Shown here: in pieces, positions 8,072-17,669 of the stretch
Numbering within the stretch: position 1 is the stretch's first letter
How the letters are laid out: each line of letters starts with the position of its first letter
Source: Rhizobium sp. P38BS-XIX
GTDB lineage: Bacteria > Pseudomonadota > Alphaproteobacteria > Rhizobiales > Rhizobiaceae
Assembly: GCF_012641435.1 (NCBI RefSeq)
Contig: NZ_JABAIJ010000002.1
Location: 1 to 64,000, forward strand
Direction: 5' to 3'
DNA: 64,000 nucleotides
The notes under the pieces: generated by a model
What the model was told of the DNA's origin: nothing
Seen by the model: only the letters and a program-made list of their open reading frames with translations
Databases searched by the model: none
Made by a program: the position numbers and the translations under genes

Positions 8072-11000
8072 TCACTGAAAATTCCGGCTTTTCACCTTCA
8101 ACGTATCGATATGAAGATCAGGAATGTAGATTTCACGGGCCCTGATCACGGCACGCTCTCTGGAATCCGGCCCGCCAGGCGTGCCATGGGCGAACTCATC
8201 GCCTCTACCGGTCGGTAACCTGAAGCCCTCGTCACGATCCGCAAGACCGGTAAGATCGCCGGTAAGATCGAACAGCTGTTGGGCGATCAGATGTACAACC
8301 TCGCCTTCCCGCTGGATCCGTCCATTGATCGCCATCATGCTCGATCCCAGCACGATGCGTCGGCGCCGCTCGAAGAGCGCCGGCCAGACGACGACATTGG
8401 CCGGTCCCGTTTCATCTTCGACGGTCAGGAACATGACGCCCTTGGCCGATCCTGGCTTCTGACGGACGAGCACAAGCCCTGCCGTCATCAGCCAGCGGCC
8501 ATCACGGGCCGACATCGCCTCCTCGCAGGTGACGATGTTGCTGGCGATCAGATCGTTACGCAGAAAGGCAAGTGGATGCTGGCGAAGGGTCAGGCCGGTA
8601 TGGCTGTAGTCCTGGATGACGTTATGTCCTTCGGTCATCTGCCGCAGGCTGACCGAAGGCTCCTGCTGTTCGGCTATCGTCTTCTCTTGGCGCTCGGCGG
8701 CCGCGGCAAAGAGCGGCAAGGGCTCGTCACGCAGGGCCTTGATCGCCCAGAGCGCATCGCGTCGCTGCAAATTGACCGCCGGCAGAAAGGCGTCGGCCTC
8801 GGCGAGCTCGACCAACGACGCCGCCGGCACGCCGGACCGCCGCCAAAGATCATCGACGCTTGCAAAGGGCTGATCGGCGCGCGCCGCCACAATGCGGGCA
8901 GCATCGGCGGCCGCCAGACCGTGGACCATGCGCATGCCGAGACGCACGGCGTGACGATCTACGTCTCCGACCGGCTCCAGCGTGCAATCCCATCGTGAGT
9001 GATTGATGCAAACAGGACGAACCTCGACGCCATGTTGGCGGGCATCGCCGACGATCTGCGCCGGCGCATAGAAGCCCATGGGCTGCGAATTGATCAGTGC
9101 GGCGCAGAACGCGTCCGGAAAATGGCATTTGATATAGTTTGAGGCATAGGCAATCAGCGCGAAGGATGCCGCATGGCTCTCCGGAAAACCATAGGAGCCA
9201 AACCCTTCAAGCTGCGAAAATGTCTTCTCGGCGAATTCCGGCGTGTAACCATTCCTCACCATCCCCGACACCAGCTTGTCCTTGAACCGCGAGACGCCGC
9301 CGGTGAACTTGAAGGTTGCCATGGATTTGCGCAGCTGATCGGCCTCGCCGCCGGTGAAGCCGGCACAGACCATCGCGACCCGCATCGCCGACTCCTGAAA
9401 CAGCGGCACACCGAGCGTCTTGCCGAGCACCGCCTCAAGTTCCGGCGTCGGATATTCAACGGTTTCCTTTCCCTCCCGCCGGCGAAGATAGGGATGCACC
9501 ATGTCGCCCTGGATCGGTCCCGGCCGGACAATCGCCACCTGCACGACGAGATCATAGAATGTGCGTGGTTTCAGGCGCGGCAGCATCGCCATCTGGGCGC
9601 GGCTTTCAATCTGGAACGTGCCCAGCGTGTCGGCCTTGCGGATCATCGCATAGGTCGCCGGGTCCTCCTGCTCGATCTTTGACAGGTCGAGATCGCGGTC
9701 TTTGTGCTCGCGAATGAGGTCGAAGGCTTTGGCCATACATGTCAACATCCCGAGCGCGAGGATGTCGACCTTCATGAACTTCAACGCCTCGACGTCATCC
9801 TTGTCCCATTCAATGATCTGCCGGTCTTTCATCGTCGCTGGCTCGATGGGTACGAGATCGTCCAGCCGATCATGGGTCAGGACGAAACCGCCGGGGTGCT
9901 GGCCGAGATGGCGCGGCGCCCCCATCAGCTGCTGCGCGAGTTTCAGGGTGAGCACAAGACGCCGGTCATCGGGGTTGAGATTGAGCTCGCGGACATTGCG
10001 GTCGCAGACCTCTTCCGACCAGGACCACATGCCCGACGACAACGCCTTGATAACGTCTTCCGGCAGCCCGAACGCCTTGCCGACATCCCGGATCGCGCCA
10101 CGGGCGCGGTACCGCGTCACAGTCGCGCAGAGGGCCGCCTTTTCGCGACTATAGGTGCGATAGATCCACTGGATGACCTCCTCTCGCCGCTCGTGCTCGA
10201 AATCGACATCAATATCCGGAGGCTCGTCGCGTTCCTGGCTGACGAAACGTTCAAAAAGGAGATCATTGGTCGAAGGATCGATCGACGTGACGCCGAGAAT
10301 GTAGCAAACGGCGCTATTGGCCGCGGATCCCCTGCCCTGGCACAGAATGCCCTGCGACCGCGCATAGCGCACGATCGAAAAGACCGTCAGAAAGTACGGC
10401 GCATATTTCATGGTGCGAATGAGGTCGAGTTCGTGACGCACCGTCTTCAAAACGTCAGGTGGCAGCCCTTCCGGATAGCGGTCGGGAACGCATTCCCAAA
10501 CATAATGCTCGAGCGACGCCTGCGCATCCTTGCCGGGGACGATCGCCTCCTCGGGATACTGGTAGGTCAGCTCCTCGAGCGAAAACCTGCATCGACGGAC
10601 GATCTCCATCGTTCGCGCCAGCGCTTGCGCGTAGCGCGGAAACAGCCGTTCCATTTCGTCAGGCGGCTTCAGATACCGGTCGGCATGGCGTTCGCGCTGA
10701 AATCCGACATCATCGATCGTCGTGTGATTGCGGATGCAGGTGACGATGTCCTGCAGCTGCCGGCGACCCGGCTCATGGAAGAGGACATCATTGGTGACGA
10801 CTGTCTTTACCTTGAAGCGCATTGCCAGATTGGCGATCTCGTGCAGCCGCATCTGATCGTTCTGTCGGCGGCGCAAGCAAAGCGAGACATAGGCGCGATC
10901 ACCAAACACGTCGGCCATCTTGCGCAGCTGGATCGCACAGAGATCGTCGGGCAGATCCGGCACCAGGATGCCGATCATGCCATCTGCATAACTGACGACA

Positions 11001-11329
11001 TCATCCCAGTGCAGGAGGCAGTTGTTCTTGCCGCCTCGCGATTTGCCGAGAGTGATGAGGCGCGTCAGCCCCGAATATGCGACGCGATCCACCGGATAAA
11101 CCAGGATGGACATGCCATCCGCCAAATCGAGCCGACAGCCGACGACGAGGCGCAGACCAGTGGCGCGCGACGCTTCAAGCGCCCGGACAATCCCCGCGAG
11201 CGAATTCCGGTCGACGATGCCGATAGCCTCTATACCAAGCAGCTTCGCGGTCTCGAACAGTTCCTGCGCCGAGCTTGCCCCACGCAAAAAGGAAAAATGG
11301 GTCGTGACCTGGAGCTCGGCGTAGCTCAT
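8072..11329 (-). CDS. dnaE2: Error-prone DNA polymerase DnaE2 (ImuC)
   Basis: This 1085-residue C-family polymerase performs mutagenic translesion synthesis with ImuA and ImuB after DNA damage. The N-terminal PHP domain starts at [19 protein letters not shown]. The palm carries the catalytic carboxylates in [15 protein letters not shown], preceded by [15 protein letters not shown]. The fingers and beta-binding region follow ([19 protein letters not shown]), then an OB-fold near the C-terminus ([18 protein letters not shown]). Length and order match DnaE2, not DnaE1. The ATG at 11329 overlaps the imuB stop in an ATGA junction, so translation is coupled. It is the third gene of the LexA-controlled imuA-imuB-dnaE2 operon. 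Confidence 0.96.
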   Translation of the reverse strand: MSYAELQVTTHFSFLRGASSAQELFETAKLLGIEAIGIVDRNSLAGIVRALEASRATGLRLVVGCRLDLADGMSILVYPVDRVAYSGLTRLITLGKSRGGKNNCLLHWDDVVSYADGMIGILVPDLPDDLCAIQLRKMADVFGDRAYVSLCLRRRQNDQMRLHEIANLAMRFKVKTVVTNDVLFHEPGRRQLQDIVTCIRNHTTIDDVGFQRERHADRYLKPPDEMERLFPRYAQALARTMEIVRRCRFSLEELTYQYPEEAIVPGKDAQASLEHYVWECVPDRYPEGLPPDVLKTVRHELDLIRTMKYAPYFLTVFSIVRYARSQGILCQGRGSAANSAVCYILGVTSIDPSTNDLLFERFVSQERDEPPDIDVDFEHERREEVIQWIYRTYSREKAALCATVTRYRARGAIRDVGKAFGLPEDVIKALSSGMWSWSEEVCDRNVRELNLNPDDRRLVLTLKLAQQLMGAPRHLGQHPGGFVLTHDRLDDLVPIEPATMKDRQIIEWDKDDVEALKFMKVDILALGMLTCMAKAFDLIREHKDRDLDLSKIEQEDPATYAMIRKADTLGTFQIESRAQMAMLPRLKPRTFYDLVVQVAIVRPGPIQGDMVHPYLRRREGKETVEYPTPELEAVLGKTLGVPLFQESAMRVAMVCAGFTGGEADQLRKSMATFKFTGGVSRFKDKLVSGMVRNGYTPEFAEKTFSQLEGFGSYGFPESHAASFALIAYASNYIKCHFPDAFCAALINSQPMGFYAPAQIVGDARQHGVEVRPVCINHSRWDCTLEPVGDVDRHAVRLGMRMVHGLAAADAARIVAARADQPFASVDDLWRRSGVPAASLVELAEADAFLPAVNLQRRDALWAIKALRDEPLPLFAAAAERQEKTIAEQQEPSVSLRQMTEGHNVIQDYSHTGLTLRQHPLAFLRNDLIASNIVTCEEAMSARDGRWLMTAGLVLVRQKPGSAKGVMFLTVEDETGPANVVVWPALFERRRRIVLGSSMMAINGRIQREGEVVHLIAQQLFDLTGDLTGLADRDEGFRLPTGRGDEFAHGTPGGPDSRERAVIRAREIYIPDLHIDTLKVKSRNFQ

Positions 11330-12837
11330 GCGAAGATCCCATGCATGAACCACCGGTGGCTGCCGGTGTCCGGATCGATGCCGTCGCCGGAACGAAAGAC
11401 CCAGAAGCGCTCGCCGGCCTCGTCCTCGATGACGAAATAGTCGCGCACCGCTTCCATCTCCGCGTCGCGCTGCCACCATTCGCCAAAGATCCGCTCCGGT
11501 CCATCGGCTCGCTTCACCTTGCGACGCTTGCCGCGCCAGGTGATGGAGACCGGCGGCCTGTCCGGCAACAAGGCGATGGCCTCAATCAGTTCCGGACGCG
11601 CCAAAAGCCGAACCGGCCGGCGCCAGTGGCTGACCCAGGTGATTTCGATCGGATCAGCGGCAGCGCTGATCCGCTGGACTGAGCGCTCCGGCACGTCGGA
11701 CGCAACCGGCGCCAGCCGATAAACCCGCTGCCCACGGTTGCCATAGATGTCGATCAGCGGCGTGACGTCCGTGACGTCTTCCTCGACCAGCGATGAGGAT
11801 GTCTGGCGCTCATCGAGAGGCTCGGCCATGATTGCGACCAAGGTCAACCTCTCGATCCCGAAACCGGGTTCGATCTTCTCTGTCCGGTCACGAAATAGCT
11901 TTGTCAGCCATGCGACATCACGCACCGGCTTTACCGTGCCGGCTCGGATCGCCTGCCGCGTCCCGTCCACCTTCTCGACGATCAGATCGGCACGGCGAAC
12001 GCCGAGGCCTCGTTTTTGAAGCTCCTCGATCAGCTGTACGACCAAGCGGCCAACATACTTGTCGATGGTCTCGGCAGCACCGATCGGCTCGGCAAACGCT
12101 CTGGAGACCTCGATCAGCTCGGCCGCGCGGATCGGATCGATCGGCTCGGAGACACGGCCGAACATTTGATCGAGCCGCCGGCCGATCTCGGGACCGAAGC
12201 GAAGCGTCAGCGGCGCTCGCGGCGTGTTGGCCAGTTCGCCGATCGTCTGGAAGCCGAGCGTGCGCAGATCGCTGGCGATCTTTCCGGGAAGACGAAGCAG
12301 CGAGATCGGCAGCTTTTCGACGGCGCGGACCGTGTCGCCGATCGGTACGATGACCGTGTCGCGGCTGATGGCCCGGGCGCACGCATGCGCTGCGCCCCAG
12401 GTGTCGGCGACAGCGACACGGGCCGTAAGCTTTCTGGCCAGGAACTGATTGGCGATCTTTGTCACCATGGCAAGTTCGCCGCCCTGCAGGTGATCGGCGC
12501 CCTCGGTATCCATGACGATGCCATCGACTCCGTCGACAGCGACGATCGGCGAATAGATCGTCAGCGCCCACAGCGTGATCCGTTCGAGTGCCGCTGCATC
12601 CGTTGCCGGATCGGCATCCACCAGCATCAGGCCACAGAACAGTGCCTGTGCTTTGGCCGCTGGCATGCCGATACGCACGCCGGCCTTTCTCGCAGCCGCG
12701 TCGGCGGCCGACACCCAGCGCTTCGACCCGCTCCGGGCAATCACGGCGATCGCCTGTTCAGGCGGAATGCCGGGATCGGCGCGACGAATGCGATCCGTCG
12801 GCAGATCCGGAAGATAGATCGAGACGACCCTTGTCAT
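11326..12837 (-). CDS. imuB: ImuB, Y-family polymerase-like mutagenesis protein
   Basis: This 503-residue protein is related to DinB-type polymerases. In characterised systems it is catalytically inactive and acts as the hub linking ImuA, DnaE2 and the beta clamp. The start [17 protein letters not shown], the [19 protein letters not shown] segment and the helix-hairpin-helix-like stretch with [26 protein letters not shown] fit the family. The C-terminal region ends in the conserved FWVFRSGD...RWFMHG block. It overlaps imuA by 80 bases at its 5' end and dnaE2 by 4 bases at its 3' end, a compact arrangement typical of this operon. Confidence 0.95.
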   Translation of the reverse strand: MTRVVSIYLPDLPTDRIRRADPGIPPEQAIAVIARSGSKRWVSAADAAARKAGVRIGMPAAKAQALFCGLMLVDADPATDAAALERITLWALTIYSPIVAVDGVDGIVMDTEGADHLQGGELAMVTKIANQFLARKLTARVAVADTWGAAHACARAISRDTVIVPIGDTVRAVEKLPISLLRLPGKIASDLRTLGFQTIGELANTPRAPLTLRFGPEIGRRLDQMFGRVSEPIDPIRAAELIEVSRAFAEPIGAAETIDKYVGRLVVQLIEELQKRGLGVRRADLIVEKVDGTRQAIRAGTVKPVRDVAWLTKLFRDRTEKIEPGFGIERLTLVAIMAEPLDERQTSSSLVEEDVTDVTPLIDIYGNRGQRVYRLAPVASDVPERSVQRISAAADPIEITWVSHWRRPVRLLARPELIEAIALLPDRPPVSITWRGKRRKVKRADGPERIFGEWWQRDAEMEAVRDYFVIEDEAGERFWVFRSGDGIDPDTGSHRWFMHGIFA

Positions 12838-13510
12838 CGCACGCCCTCACGAGAAACTCAGCACACTCACCCGCTTTCACGCGCATCAATTCCAGAAACC
12901 ATTGGGCCCTTCCGACGCCCGGCACTGGCAACTCCTCGGATGGCATGACGCTCACCCGCCATCGCGTTGCCGACGCCGTCGGCTGCCCGAAATCATTCGC
13001 TTCCGTCTGCCGTCGCCATCGACGGACCACGAGCGCCATTGTTCCCGTCCGCTCGGCCGCCAACTGCAGCCGGCGCGAGGCGACCATAGGCAATCGGACG
13101 ACTTCACCAACAACGGCACCCAGGCCGCCAAAAGACAGTCCCTCCTCCATGTTGGCCAGAACGTCCTCCTCCTTGTCGGATTCGACAAAGATCACGCGGT
13201 CGGGGTGGAGACCGACCTGGGCAAGTGCGGGAAAGAAGAGATCCGGACGCGTCAGGCACCAAACGATCGGGCCTTTCGTGCGTGCTGCGATCCCCGCAGC
13301 ACAAAGCGCCGCCGCCGCCCCGTCAACGGTGCCCGCACCGCCGCCCGCAAATTCATGGACGGCGCCATAGGCCAGGCCACCGCCCGGAAGCACTGCATCG
13401 ATCTCCGCCAGGCCGAACGGCATGGTACCAGCCGACCGTGCGGAGCCTCCTTCAAGCGCTGATATGCGCTCTCGAAGCTCCTCAAGGACGTGTTGGCGGG
13501 CAGCCGGCAT
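12758..13510 (-). CDS. imuA: ImuA, RecA-like mutagenesis protein
   Basis: The 250-residue product resembles the alphaproteobacterial ImuA group. The N-terminal segment VLEELRERISALEGG leads to FGLAEIDAVLPGGGLAYGAVHEF, followed by a RecA/SulA-like core (WCLTRPDLFFPALAQVGLHPDRVIFVESDKEEDVLANMEE). It modulates DnaE2-dependent mutagenesis and carries no canonical Walker A lysine motif in what I can read. The start ATG at 13510 has a modest AGGA upstream. A LexA box at 13572-13586 lies 62 bases upstream, so this is the first gene of the SOS-induced operon. Confidence 0.93.
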   Translation of the reverse strand: MPAARQHVLEELRERISALEGGSARSAGTMPFGLAEIDAVLPGGGLAYGAVHEFAGGGAGTVDGAAAALCAAGIAARTKGPIVWCLTRPDLFFPALAQVGLHPDRVIFVESDKEEDVLANMEEGLSFGGLGAVVGEVVRLPMVASRRLQLAAERTGTMALVVRRWRRQTEANDFGQPTASATRWRVSVMPSEELPVPGVGRAQWFLELMRVKAGECAEFLVRACDDKGRLDLSSGSADGSHSSRRSRHSA

Positions 13511-13562
13511 CGATCACGAATCCTGTGTAGATCGCGTTGAAAACTACGACGTCATGTCGTTG

Positions 13563-13587
13563 AATGTTGATGTTCATCTTCTGTTCC
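13563..13587 (-). promoter_or_regulatory. EcfG-like promoter overlapping the imuA LexA box
   Basis: On the reverse strand GGAAC is followed after 16 bases by CATT, fitting GGAAC-N18-TT. It overlaps the LexA box at 13572-13586 almost completely and lies 53 bases before imuA. The match is to the loose consensus only, so this could be chance. Confidence 0.3.
13572..13586. promoter_or_regulatory. LexA (SOS) box GTTC-N7-GTTC before imuA
   Basis: The direct repeat GTTC-ATCTTCT-GTTC matches the alphaproteobacterial LexA operator exactly. It is placed upstream of imuA, which is a classical LexA target in this group. The match was made by eye; family knowledge supports the role. Confidence 0.8.
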
Positions 13588-13770
13588 AGTAATAGATAAG
13601 TGTCAATACGCCAAAAAATAGGAATATCATCTCATAGGCTTAGCATTGTGGAATATTATCAAGCTGATTCAATCCGCTAGTATCCGTCACGTTTCATACG
13701 CGCCAGCGAAAAAATTCTGGGAAAATATTCCAGAGGGCGATCGTCGAGGCACCTTATCTGAAGCAAATAC

Positions 13771-14040
13771 ATGCCCGGAAAGCCGAAGCAAACGCCAGAT
13801 TTGTCGACCACACTGCGCAAGGTTCGTGATCCCATCATCCATATTGAATGCCTGCGATGCGGCCGGGAGGGCTCCTTGATCCGCGCCGAAATTGTCAAAA
13901 AGCATGGCGCCAGCATCACGTTTGCCCGTCTGCGGAGAATGGCATCGATGGGATGTGACCGGATTGCCAGCGCGGATGGTGATCGATGCGAAACGCGGTT
14001 TCTTTGCCTGCTGTCCGCAGCGGGTCCAGACCGGGCTTAG
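13771..14040 (+). CDS. Hypothetical Cys-containing small protein
   Basis: The 89-residue protein has a CLRCGREG pair near residue 28 and further cysteines at GCDRI and CETRF, suggesting a metal-binding module. The stretch IRAEIVKKHGASITFARLRRMASMGC looks like a genuine conserved helix. I recall similar unnamed rhizobial proteins but no function. The Shine-Dalgarno sequence is weak (GAAGCAAATAC). It is divergent from imuA and overlaps the convergent small gene at 14037 by 4 bases. The tail after CETRF may be a run-on. Confidence 0.6.
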   Translation: MPGKPKQTPDLSTTLRKVRDPIIHIECLRCGREGSLIRAEIVKKHGASITFARLRRMASMGCDRIASADGDRCETRFLCLLSAAGPDRA

Positions 14041-14249
14041 AGCCTCGGCTCAGATATTTCCAAGTCGATCAGCAAGTCGTCGCATTCCAGACAGGTCACG
14101 CAGATACCGCAGCCATCCGCATCGAACTCTTCGGCTGGGCGTTGCTGGCGACAACAATCGCAGCGGATCGCCGGTCTGCCTGAGAGTTCCCGCGGTTCGA
14201 GGATTTCTCCTTCGCAGCCCGTTATAAAAATCATGCCTGAGCCCGGCAT
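14037..14249 (-). CDS. Small Cys-rich putative zinc-binding protein
   Basis: The start at 14249 is chosen because GGAGG lies five bases before the ATG; the longer frame to 14381 has no such site. The 70-residue product has IRCDCCRQQRP followed by DGCGICVTCLECDD, giving four CxxC-type knuckles in 30 residues, which strongly suggests zinc binding. An acidic C-terminus follows. The function is unknown. It is divergent from the frameshifted SRAP gene, separated by 132 bases, and convergent with the 13771 gene. Confidence 0.6.
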   Translation of the reverse strand: MPGSGMIFITGCEGEILEPRELSGRPAIRCDCCRQQRPAEEFDADGCGICVTCLECDDLLIDLEISEPRL

Positions 14250-14381
14250 GCTCGCCTCCTGCAGTCGGTTTGCCTCAACTCGATTGAGATGGGCACGCGG
14301 ATAGCAGCTTTCCAGATCTGCGGCAGTTGCATGCCGACAGCAGTTCGCTAGATTTTCCGTGTCGACAGGAGGGTTCGTCAC

Positions 14382-15154
14382 GTGTGCAATCTCTATCGCA
14401 TGGAAGACAAGGATTGGGTCGCAAAGTGGGCGCAGACGTCGAGAGCCTGATCAATCTGATGCCGGCCTACCAAATGAATCCCGACCAGATGGGGCCGATC
14501 GTCCGAAACACCGCTGACGGGAAAAAGCAGTTGGTCCATGCGCGCTGGGGGCTTCCCTCCCCGATCTTCGCGCAGAAGAAGGCTGCGGAGATGCGCGCCG
14601 CCAAATTGAAAGCCAAAGGTCAGACCGTCGATATGGACGAGTTGATCCGCATGGAGCCGGATCGAGGCGTGACCAATGTTCGAAATCTCAAAGTGCCGCA
14701 TTGGAAGCGCTGGTTCGGCACAGAGCACCGATGCATTGTCCCGGTGACCAGCTTCGCAGAGCCGGATCCGGCAAGTCAGGAGGACGGTGGCAAGGTACCG
14801 AACGCCTGGTTCGCGCGCGATGAAAGCAAACCATTGATGTTCTTCGCCGGCATCCATGTGCCGCAGTGGACGTCCGTGCGCAAGGTCAAGGACGGACTGA
14901 CGACCGACGACCTCTACGGCTTCTTGACGACGGATCCGAACGGGCTGGTGAAACCCATTCACGAGAAGGCCATGCCGGTGCTGCTGCTGACAAAGGAAGA
15001 GGCCGACGTCTGGATGACAGCACCGTGGGACGAGGCAAAAGCCCTCGCCCGTCCTCTACCGGACACAGCACTTCAGATCTCATCGCGTGAGCCGTACGGT
15101 TCCTCGATCGTGACGAAGGAGGGCGAGCTCATCGAGCAGCCGCGGCTGTTATAG
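14382..15154 (+). pseudogene. SRAP (YedK/HMCES-like) gene broken by a -1 frameshift
   Basis: SRAP proteins form a protective thiazolidine link to abasic sites in single-stranded DNA through Cys2. A GTG at 14382 with AGGAGGG upstream begins a perfect SRAP N-terminus: the start codon, then [17 protein letters not shown], with the catalytic cysteine second. That frame stops at 14450. The rest of the domain resumes in another frame at [18 protein letters not shown] and runs intact to 15154, including [13 protein letters not shown] and the active-site region [13 protein letters not shown] single missing G after 14435 explains this. Any product from an internal start would lack Cys2. Either the gene is freshly dead or this is a sequencing error. 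Confidence 0.8.
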
Positions 15155-15179
15155 CTACCATGCAACGTGTTTTGGCGAG

Positions 15180-15725
15180 CTAAAACTTGTTATCCCCGTT
15201 CATTGTATAGAACGCTTCGAAGGGTCTGGACGCCTTCAGCCGGCTATCCCAATTCGCAATGAACTGGCGCGCAATCTCGGCGCTATCCGTGAACGTAACG
15301 TTTTCAGCATTCCGCTTCTGCGCCGACGCGGTGTAGTTATAAGACCCGCCGACTGTCAGATGACCGTCGATCACGATGATCTTGTTATGAGCGATCACCG
15401 GCTCGAAATCGATCCAGACCGGAATGCCGCTGGCTTCCAGCAAGGTCGCACCCGAATATTTCCGCTCGTTCGTCTTGTCGAGAATAATCAGGACTTCAAC
15501 GCCCCTGCCCGCGGCCTGCTGCAGAGCATGAATGATCGGGAGCGATGTGAAGCCATAGGCCTGGACGCGGATGGAAGATTCCGCTCGATCAATCTCGCCG
15601 ACGATCCGGTTTTCGCACTGCTCGGCTGGCGTAAAACACACGGAGATTTTTGCTTCAACCGGCTGACCGGCATAGGTCGAGCCAGCGATCAGTATGGCGG
15701 CAATGCTGGTGTAGGCGACTTTCAT
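15180..15725 (-). CDS. Exported phospholipase D-family nuclease (Nuc-like)
   Basis: The protein has 181 residues with a signal peptide (MKVAYTSIAAILIAGSTYAG). A single HKD motif reads HNKIIVIDGHLTVGGSYNYT, with NAEN downstream. One HKD per chain and this size match the Nuc/BfiI-type endonucleases, which dimerise to form the active site. Nuc itself is encoded by a conjugative plasmid (pKM101), and a periplasmic nuclease fits a plasmid setting. The start at 15725 removes a 22-residue extension that would hide the signal peptide; the ribosome site there is weak. It is divergent from the cassette beginning at 15870. Confidence 0.85.
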   Translation of the reverse strand: MKVAYTSIAAILIAGSTYAGQPVEAKISVCFTPAEQCENRIVGEIDRAESSIRVQAYGFTSLPIIHALQQAAGRGVEVLIILDKTNERKYSGATLLEASGIPVWIDFEPVIAHNKIIVIDGHLTVGGSYNYTASAQKRNAENVTFTDSAEIARQFIANWDSRLKASRPFEAFYTMNGDNKF

Positions 15726-15869
15726 CTCGATTCCATAGCACATCAAGAGTCCGCTTGACTCAATTGCAGACCATGAACATAATGGGAACAAATAAGGCCT
15801 GGCAAGCCTGAGTGTTCTAAAATCTTCATTGTGAGAACCGCCGAAGTCGGCGGAACGGAGACGTATGCC

Positions 15870-16073
15870 ATGCAGACGGCAGGCTACAAGATCACGCCCC
15901 AGGACACGGAGATCTTTCGGGATCTCCTATCTTATCTTGGGGAAGAAGTTTTTGATCAGCGCGAGAGCAATGGAGTGACCGCCAAATCAGGGCGTTTTCT
16001 TCGCAAGATCAACGATGCTCGACGCGTCTTGGAAAAACTGCAATCGAAGTCAAATTCGGGAGATGAGAGATGA
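15870..16073 (+). CDS. Hypothetical protein, first gene of a coupled four-gene cassette
   Basis: The 67-residue basic, mostly helical protein starts at an ATG 10 bases after GGAG. It contains DTEIFRDLLSYLGEEVFDQ and a Lys/Arg-rich end (SGRFLRKINDARRVLEKL). I recognise no family. Its stop overlaps the next start (ATGA at 16070), so the two are translationally coupled. The neighbouring divergent gene encodes an exported nuclease. Confidence 0.6.
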   Translation: MQTAGYKITPQDTEIFRDLLSYLGEEVFDQRESNGVTAKSGRFLRKINDARRVLEKLQSKSNSGDER

Positions 16074-16369
16074 TGGAGCGCCGCGTCACAAAACTGGAAG
16101 AAACAATTGTGGAACTGGATGCCCGCTGCCTGATGCACGACATCATGATCGGGCATTTGCTTGGAAGCCTCGGATCGACGAGCGGAGATATGCGTGGATT
16201 TGTCAGTTCGCTGATTCATCAGGTCGGACTTGATCTCAAGGAAAACGGTATACGCGCGCTTGGTACGTCCGATGCGCAGCGCTATGCAGATGCGCTGAAG
16301 GTGCTGGAATACTTCTCAGGCTCCCTTATCGGGTCGTTAGATCGAGCCCATCAAAAGGGATTGAACTGA
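16070..16369 (+). CDS. Hypothetical protein, second gene of the cassette
   Basis: The 99-residue protein begins with a possible short coiled coil (RRVTKLEETIVELDAR), followed by amphipathic helices (HDIMIGHLLGSLGS) and an alanine-rich C-terminal part. It has no signal peptide or clear membrane segment. The start ATG overlaps the previous stop and its own stop overlaps the next ATG (TGATG at 16367-16371), so it is coupled on both sides. The family is not recognised. Confidence 0.6.
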   Translation: MMERRVTKLEETIVELDARCLMHDIMIGHLLGSLGSTSGDMRGFVSSLIHQVGLDLKENGIRALGTSDAQRYADALKVLEYFSGSLIGSLDRAHQKGLN

Positions 16370-16565
16370 TGGGCGATGAGGCGCACGCTGCCACGACCCC
16401 GGCGCCGCCCATCTTTTCGAACATTGGTGCGAGCAACCTGGCTGGGGCAGCTTTGGCCTTGAACCAATCAAGGGCCTGAACAGTTATTGGTGTTGGGATC
16501 ATTTCCCAGATGAGGAATGGAAGGCCGAGAGGCGTCGGGAACGAATGGCGGCAAATGGAAACTGA
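16369..16565 (+). pseudogene. Small Cys/His-rich gene, probably frameshifted; third in the cassette
   Basis: An ATG coupled to the preceding stop opens a 36-codon frame ending at 16479. A different frame from about 16380 to 16565 reads much more like protein: ARCHDPGAAHLFEHWCEQPG, then WGSFGLEPIKG, SYWCWDHFPDEEW and a charged helix KAERRRERM. The Cys and His spacing resembles a small zinc-binding domain. That frame has no start of its own, and one missing base near 16379 would join it to the coupled ATG. I infer a frameshifted gene. If the sequence is right, only the 36-residue peptide is made. The frame's stop overlaps the next gene's ATG at 16555. Confidence 0.45.
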
Positions 16566-16809
16566 GCAGGCAAGTCGTACGAAGCTTTGGACGCTCTACC
16601 GGCCGCATATCGAGCCGGTGACCGGATTCGGCCACATATACGCTCTCGCCGGGTGGCTTGACGAACAATCGCTGCCAGGCGCTGCTCCGTCAGATTGGAT
16701 CGTGGACGTCTTTCTAGACAGCATCGGCAACGGTCATTTCAGTTACACGCATAACGCCGGTGGCCCGGATGAATGGACCCTGGTCATCGCGCCAGCAAAC
16801 CGTGACTGA
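16555..16809 (+). CDS. Hypothetical protein, fourth gene of the cassette
   Basis: The 84-residue protein starts at METEQASRTK, an ATG that overlaps the end of the Cys/His-rich frame by 11 bases. That explains the lack of a separate ribosome site. It has a mixed composition with aromatic residues (LWTLYRPHIEP, GHIYALAGWLDEQ, FSYTHNAGGPDEW). I recognise no family. A decayed copy of this gene lies at 18550-18690, so the cassette has been duplicated locally at least once. Confidence 0.55.
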   Translation: METEQASRTKLWTLYRPHIEPVTGFGHIYALAGWLDEQSLPGAAPSDWIVDVFLDSIGNGHFSYTHNAGGPDEWTLVIAPANRD

Positions 16810-17088
16810 TTATAACGCTCGCTCATCATCAGGCTCGCAATCAGCGCCCAAAGGTGCACCGGGGATGTGCTCGGTTTCATCGAAAGCATGACGACGCAAC
16901 AAGGCAAACACGGTCTGGTTTACGTCACGAGCGGCAAGAAGTTCGGGATCGTTGCAAAGAACACCGATGGTTCGCTCGACGATATGGTTCGCTGCAATGT
17001 CGGATCCGACAAATTTACGAGCCCATAGCATTAAAGCTTCGCGAAAATGAGGATCGCTCAAGGTCGCTGCGTATTTCGAAAAGGGCAT
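16810..17088 (-). CDS. Small helical protein of unknown function
   Basis: AAGGAGCGGCGCT before the ATG is a strong ribosome site. The 92-residue product (LMLWARKFVGSDIAANHIVERTIG, then VFALLRRHAFDE) has a helical pattern loosely reminiscent of sigma-70 region 2, but without its promoter-binding motifs. I do not assign it to that family. Its stop abuts the convergent cassette gene at 16809, back to back with no spare bases. Confidence 0.6.
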   Translation of the reverse strand: MPFSKYAATLSDPHFREALMLWARKFVGSDIAANHIVERTIGVLCNDPELLAARDVNQTVFALLRRHAFDETEHIPGAPLGADCEPDDERAL

Positions 17089-17615
17089 AGCGCCGCTCCT
17101 TGGTCCTTAGCAGGCGGGAGCACGTATAAACCCTCAATCGTCACCGCCTACGAACTCGGTTGGCAACGATAATTGATCATACGCTCTTCGTCGTGTGAGT
17201 CCACAGTCCGCGAGCGTACAGAGACCAGGCTGTACGCCCCGTGACGTTCGCAAGCGGATCCTTGCCGCGTCTCTGCATAGCGGGTCAGCCTAGATAGGAT
17301 CGGTGTAATAAGCGGTGTCCTCATTGCACGTTGACCAAGCGGCACACAGCTCCGAAAGGCACCGCTGCAACATTCGCGGCGACAATGCGCCATCAGAAAC
17401 TCTCTTGCGCGCGGTGGAGCGCTCGAAATCGAGCGGAGTGAACGCACGACATCAAGGTGTGGCCGCGTGAAACGCTGGCAAAAAATCACTGAAATCCGAT
17501 ATCAAGCGACGACCACTGTTAAAGCAGGCGAAACGTGCAACCGAGCTACGTCGCGCGCAGGTGGCTCCCAAAGCAGTGACCAAGCTTGAGCTCGAAGCTC
17601 ATGTCGCGGCAGAGA
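17089..17615. other. Gene-poor interval
   Basis: No frame with a plausible start and domain was found. A reverse frame at 17148-17489 has no ribosome site and a composition like random GC-rich DNA. The right end leads into the EcfG-type promoter at 17616. Confidence 0.45.
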
Positions 17616-17640
17616 GGAACAACCTTCCCCCACGTCCGTT
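17616..17640 (+). promoter_or_regulatory. EcfG-type promoter GGAAC-N16-CGTT
   Basis: This is an exact match to the strict EcfG consensus, ending 29 bases before the small membrane protein gene at 17670. Spacing and position are what is expected for a general-stress promoter. Confidence 0.7.
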
Positions 17641-17669
17641 CCTCCCCGTGTCAAAGAAGGAGGATCAGC

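Noticed and set aside
9704..11440. 578-codon open frame on the forward strand opposite dnaE2
   Set aside because: Its residues follow the codon bias shadow of dnaE2 on the other strand; there is no ribosome site or family match.
12016..12948. 310-codon forward frame opposite imuB
   Set aside because: Shadow of the imuB coding strand; low-complexity Arg/Asp composition and no domain.
16810..17088. Sigma-factor region 2 resemblance
   Set aside because: Only a vague helical similarity; the conserved core-binding and -10 recognition residues are not visible, so it is left as hypothetical.
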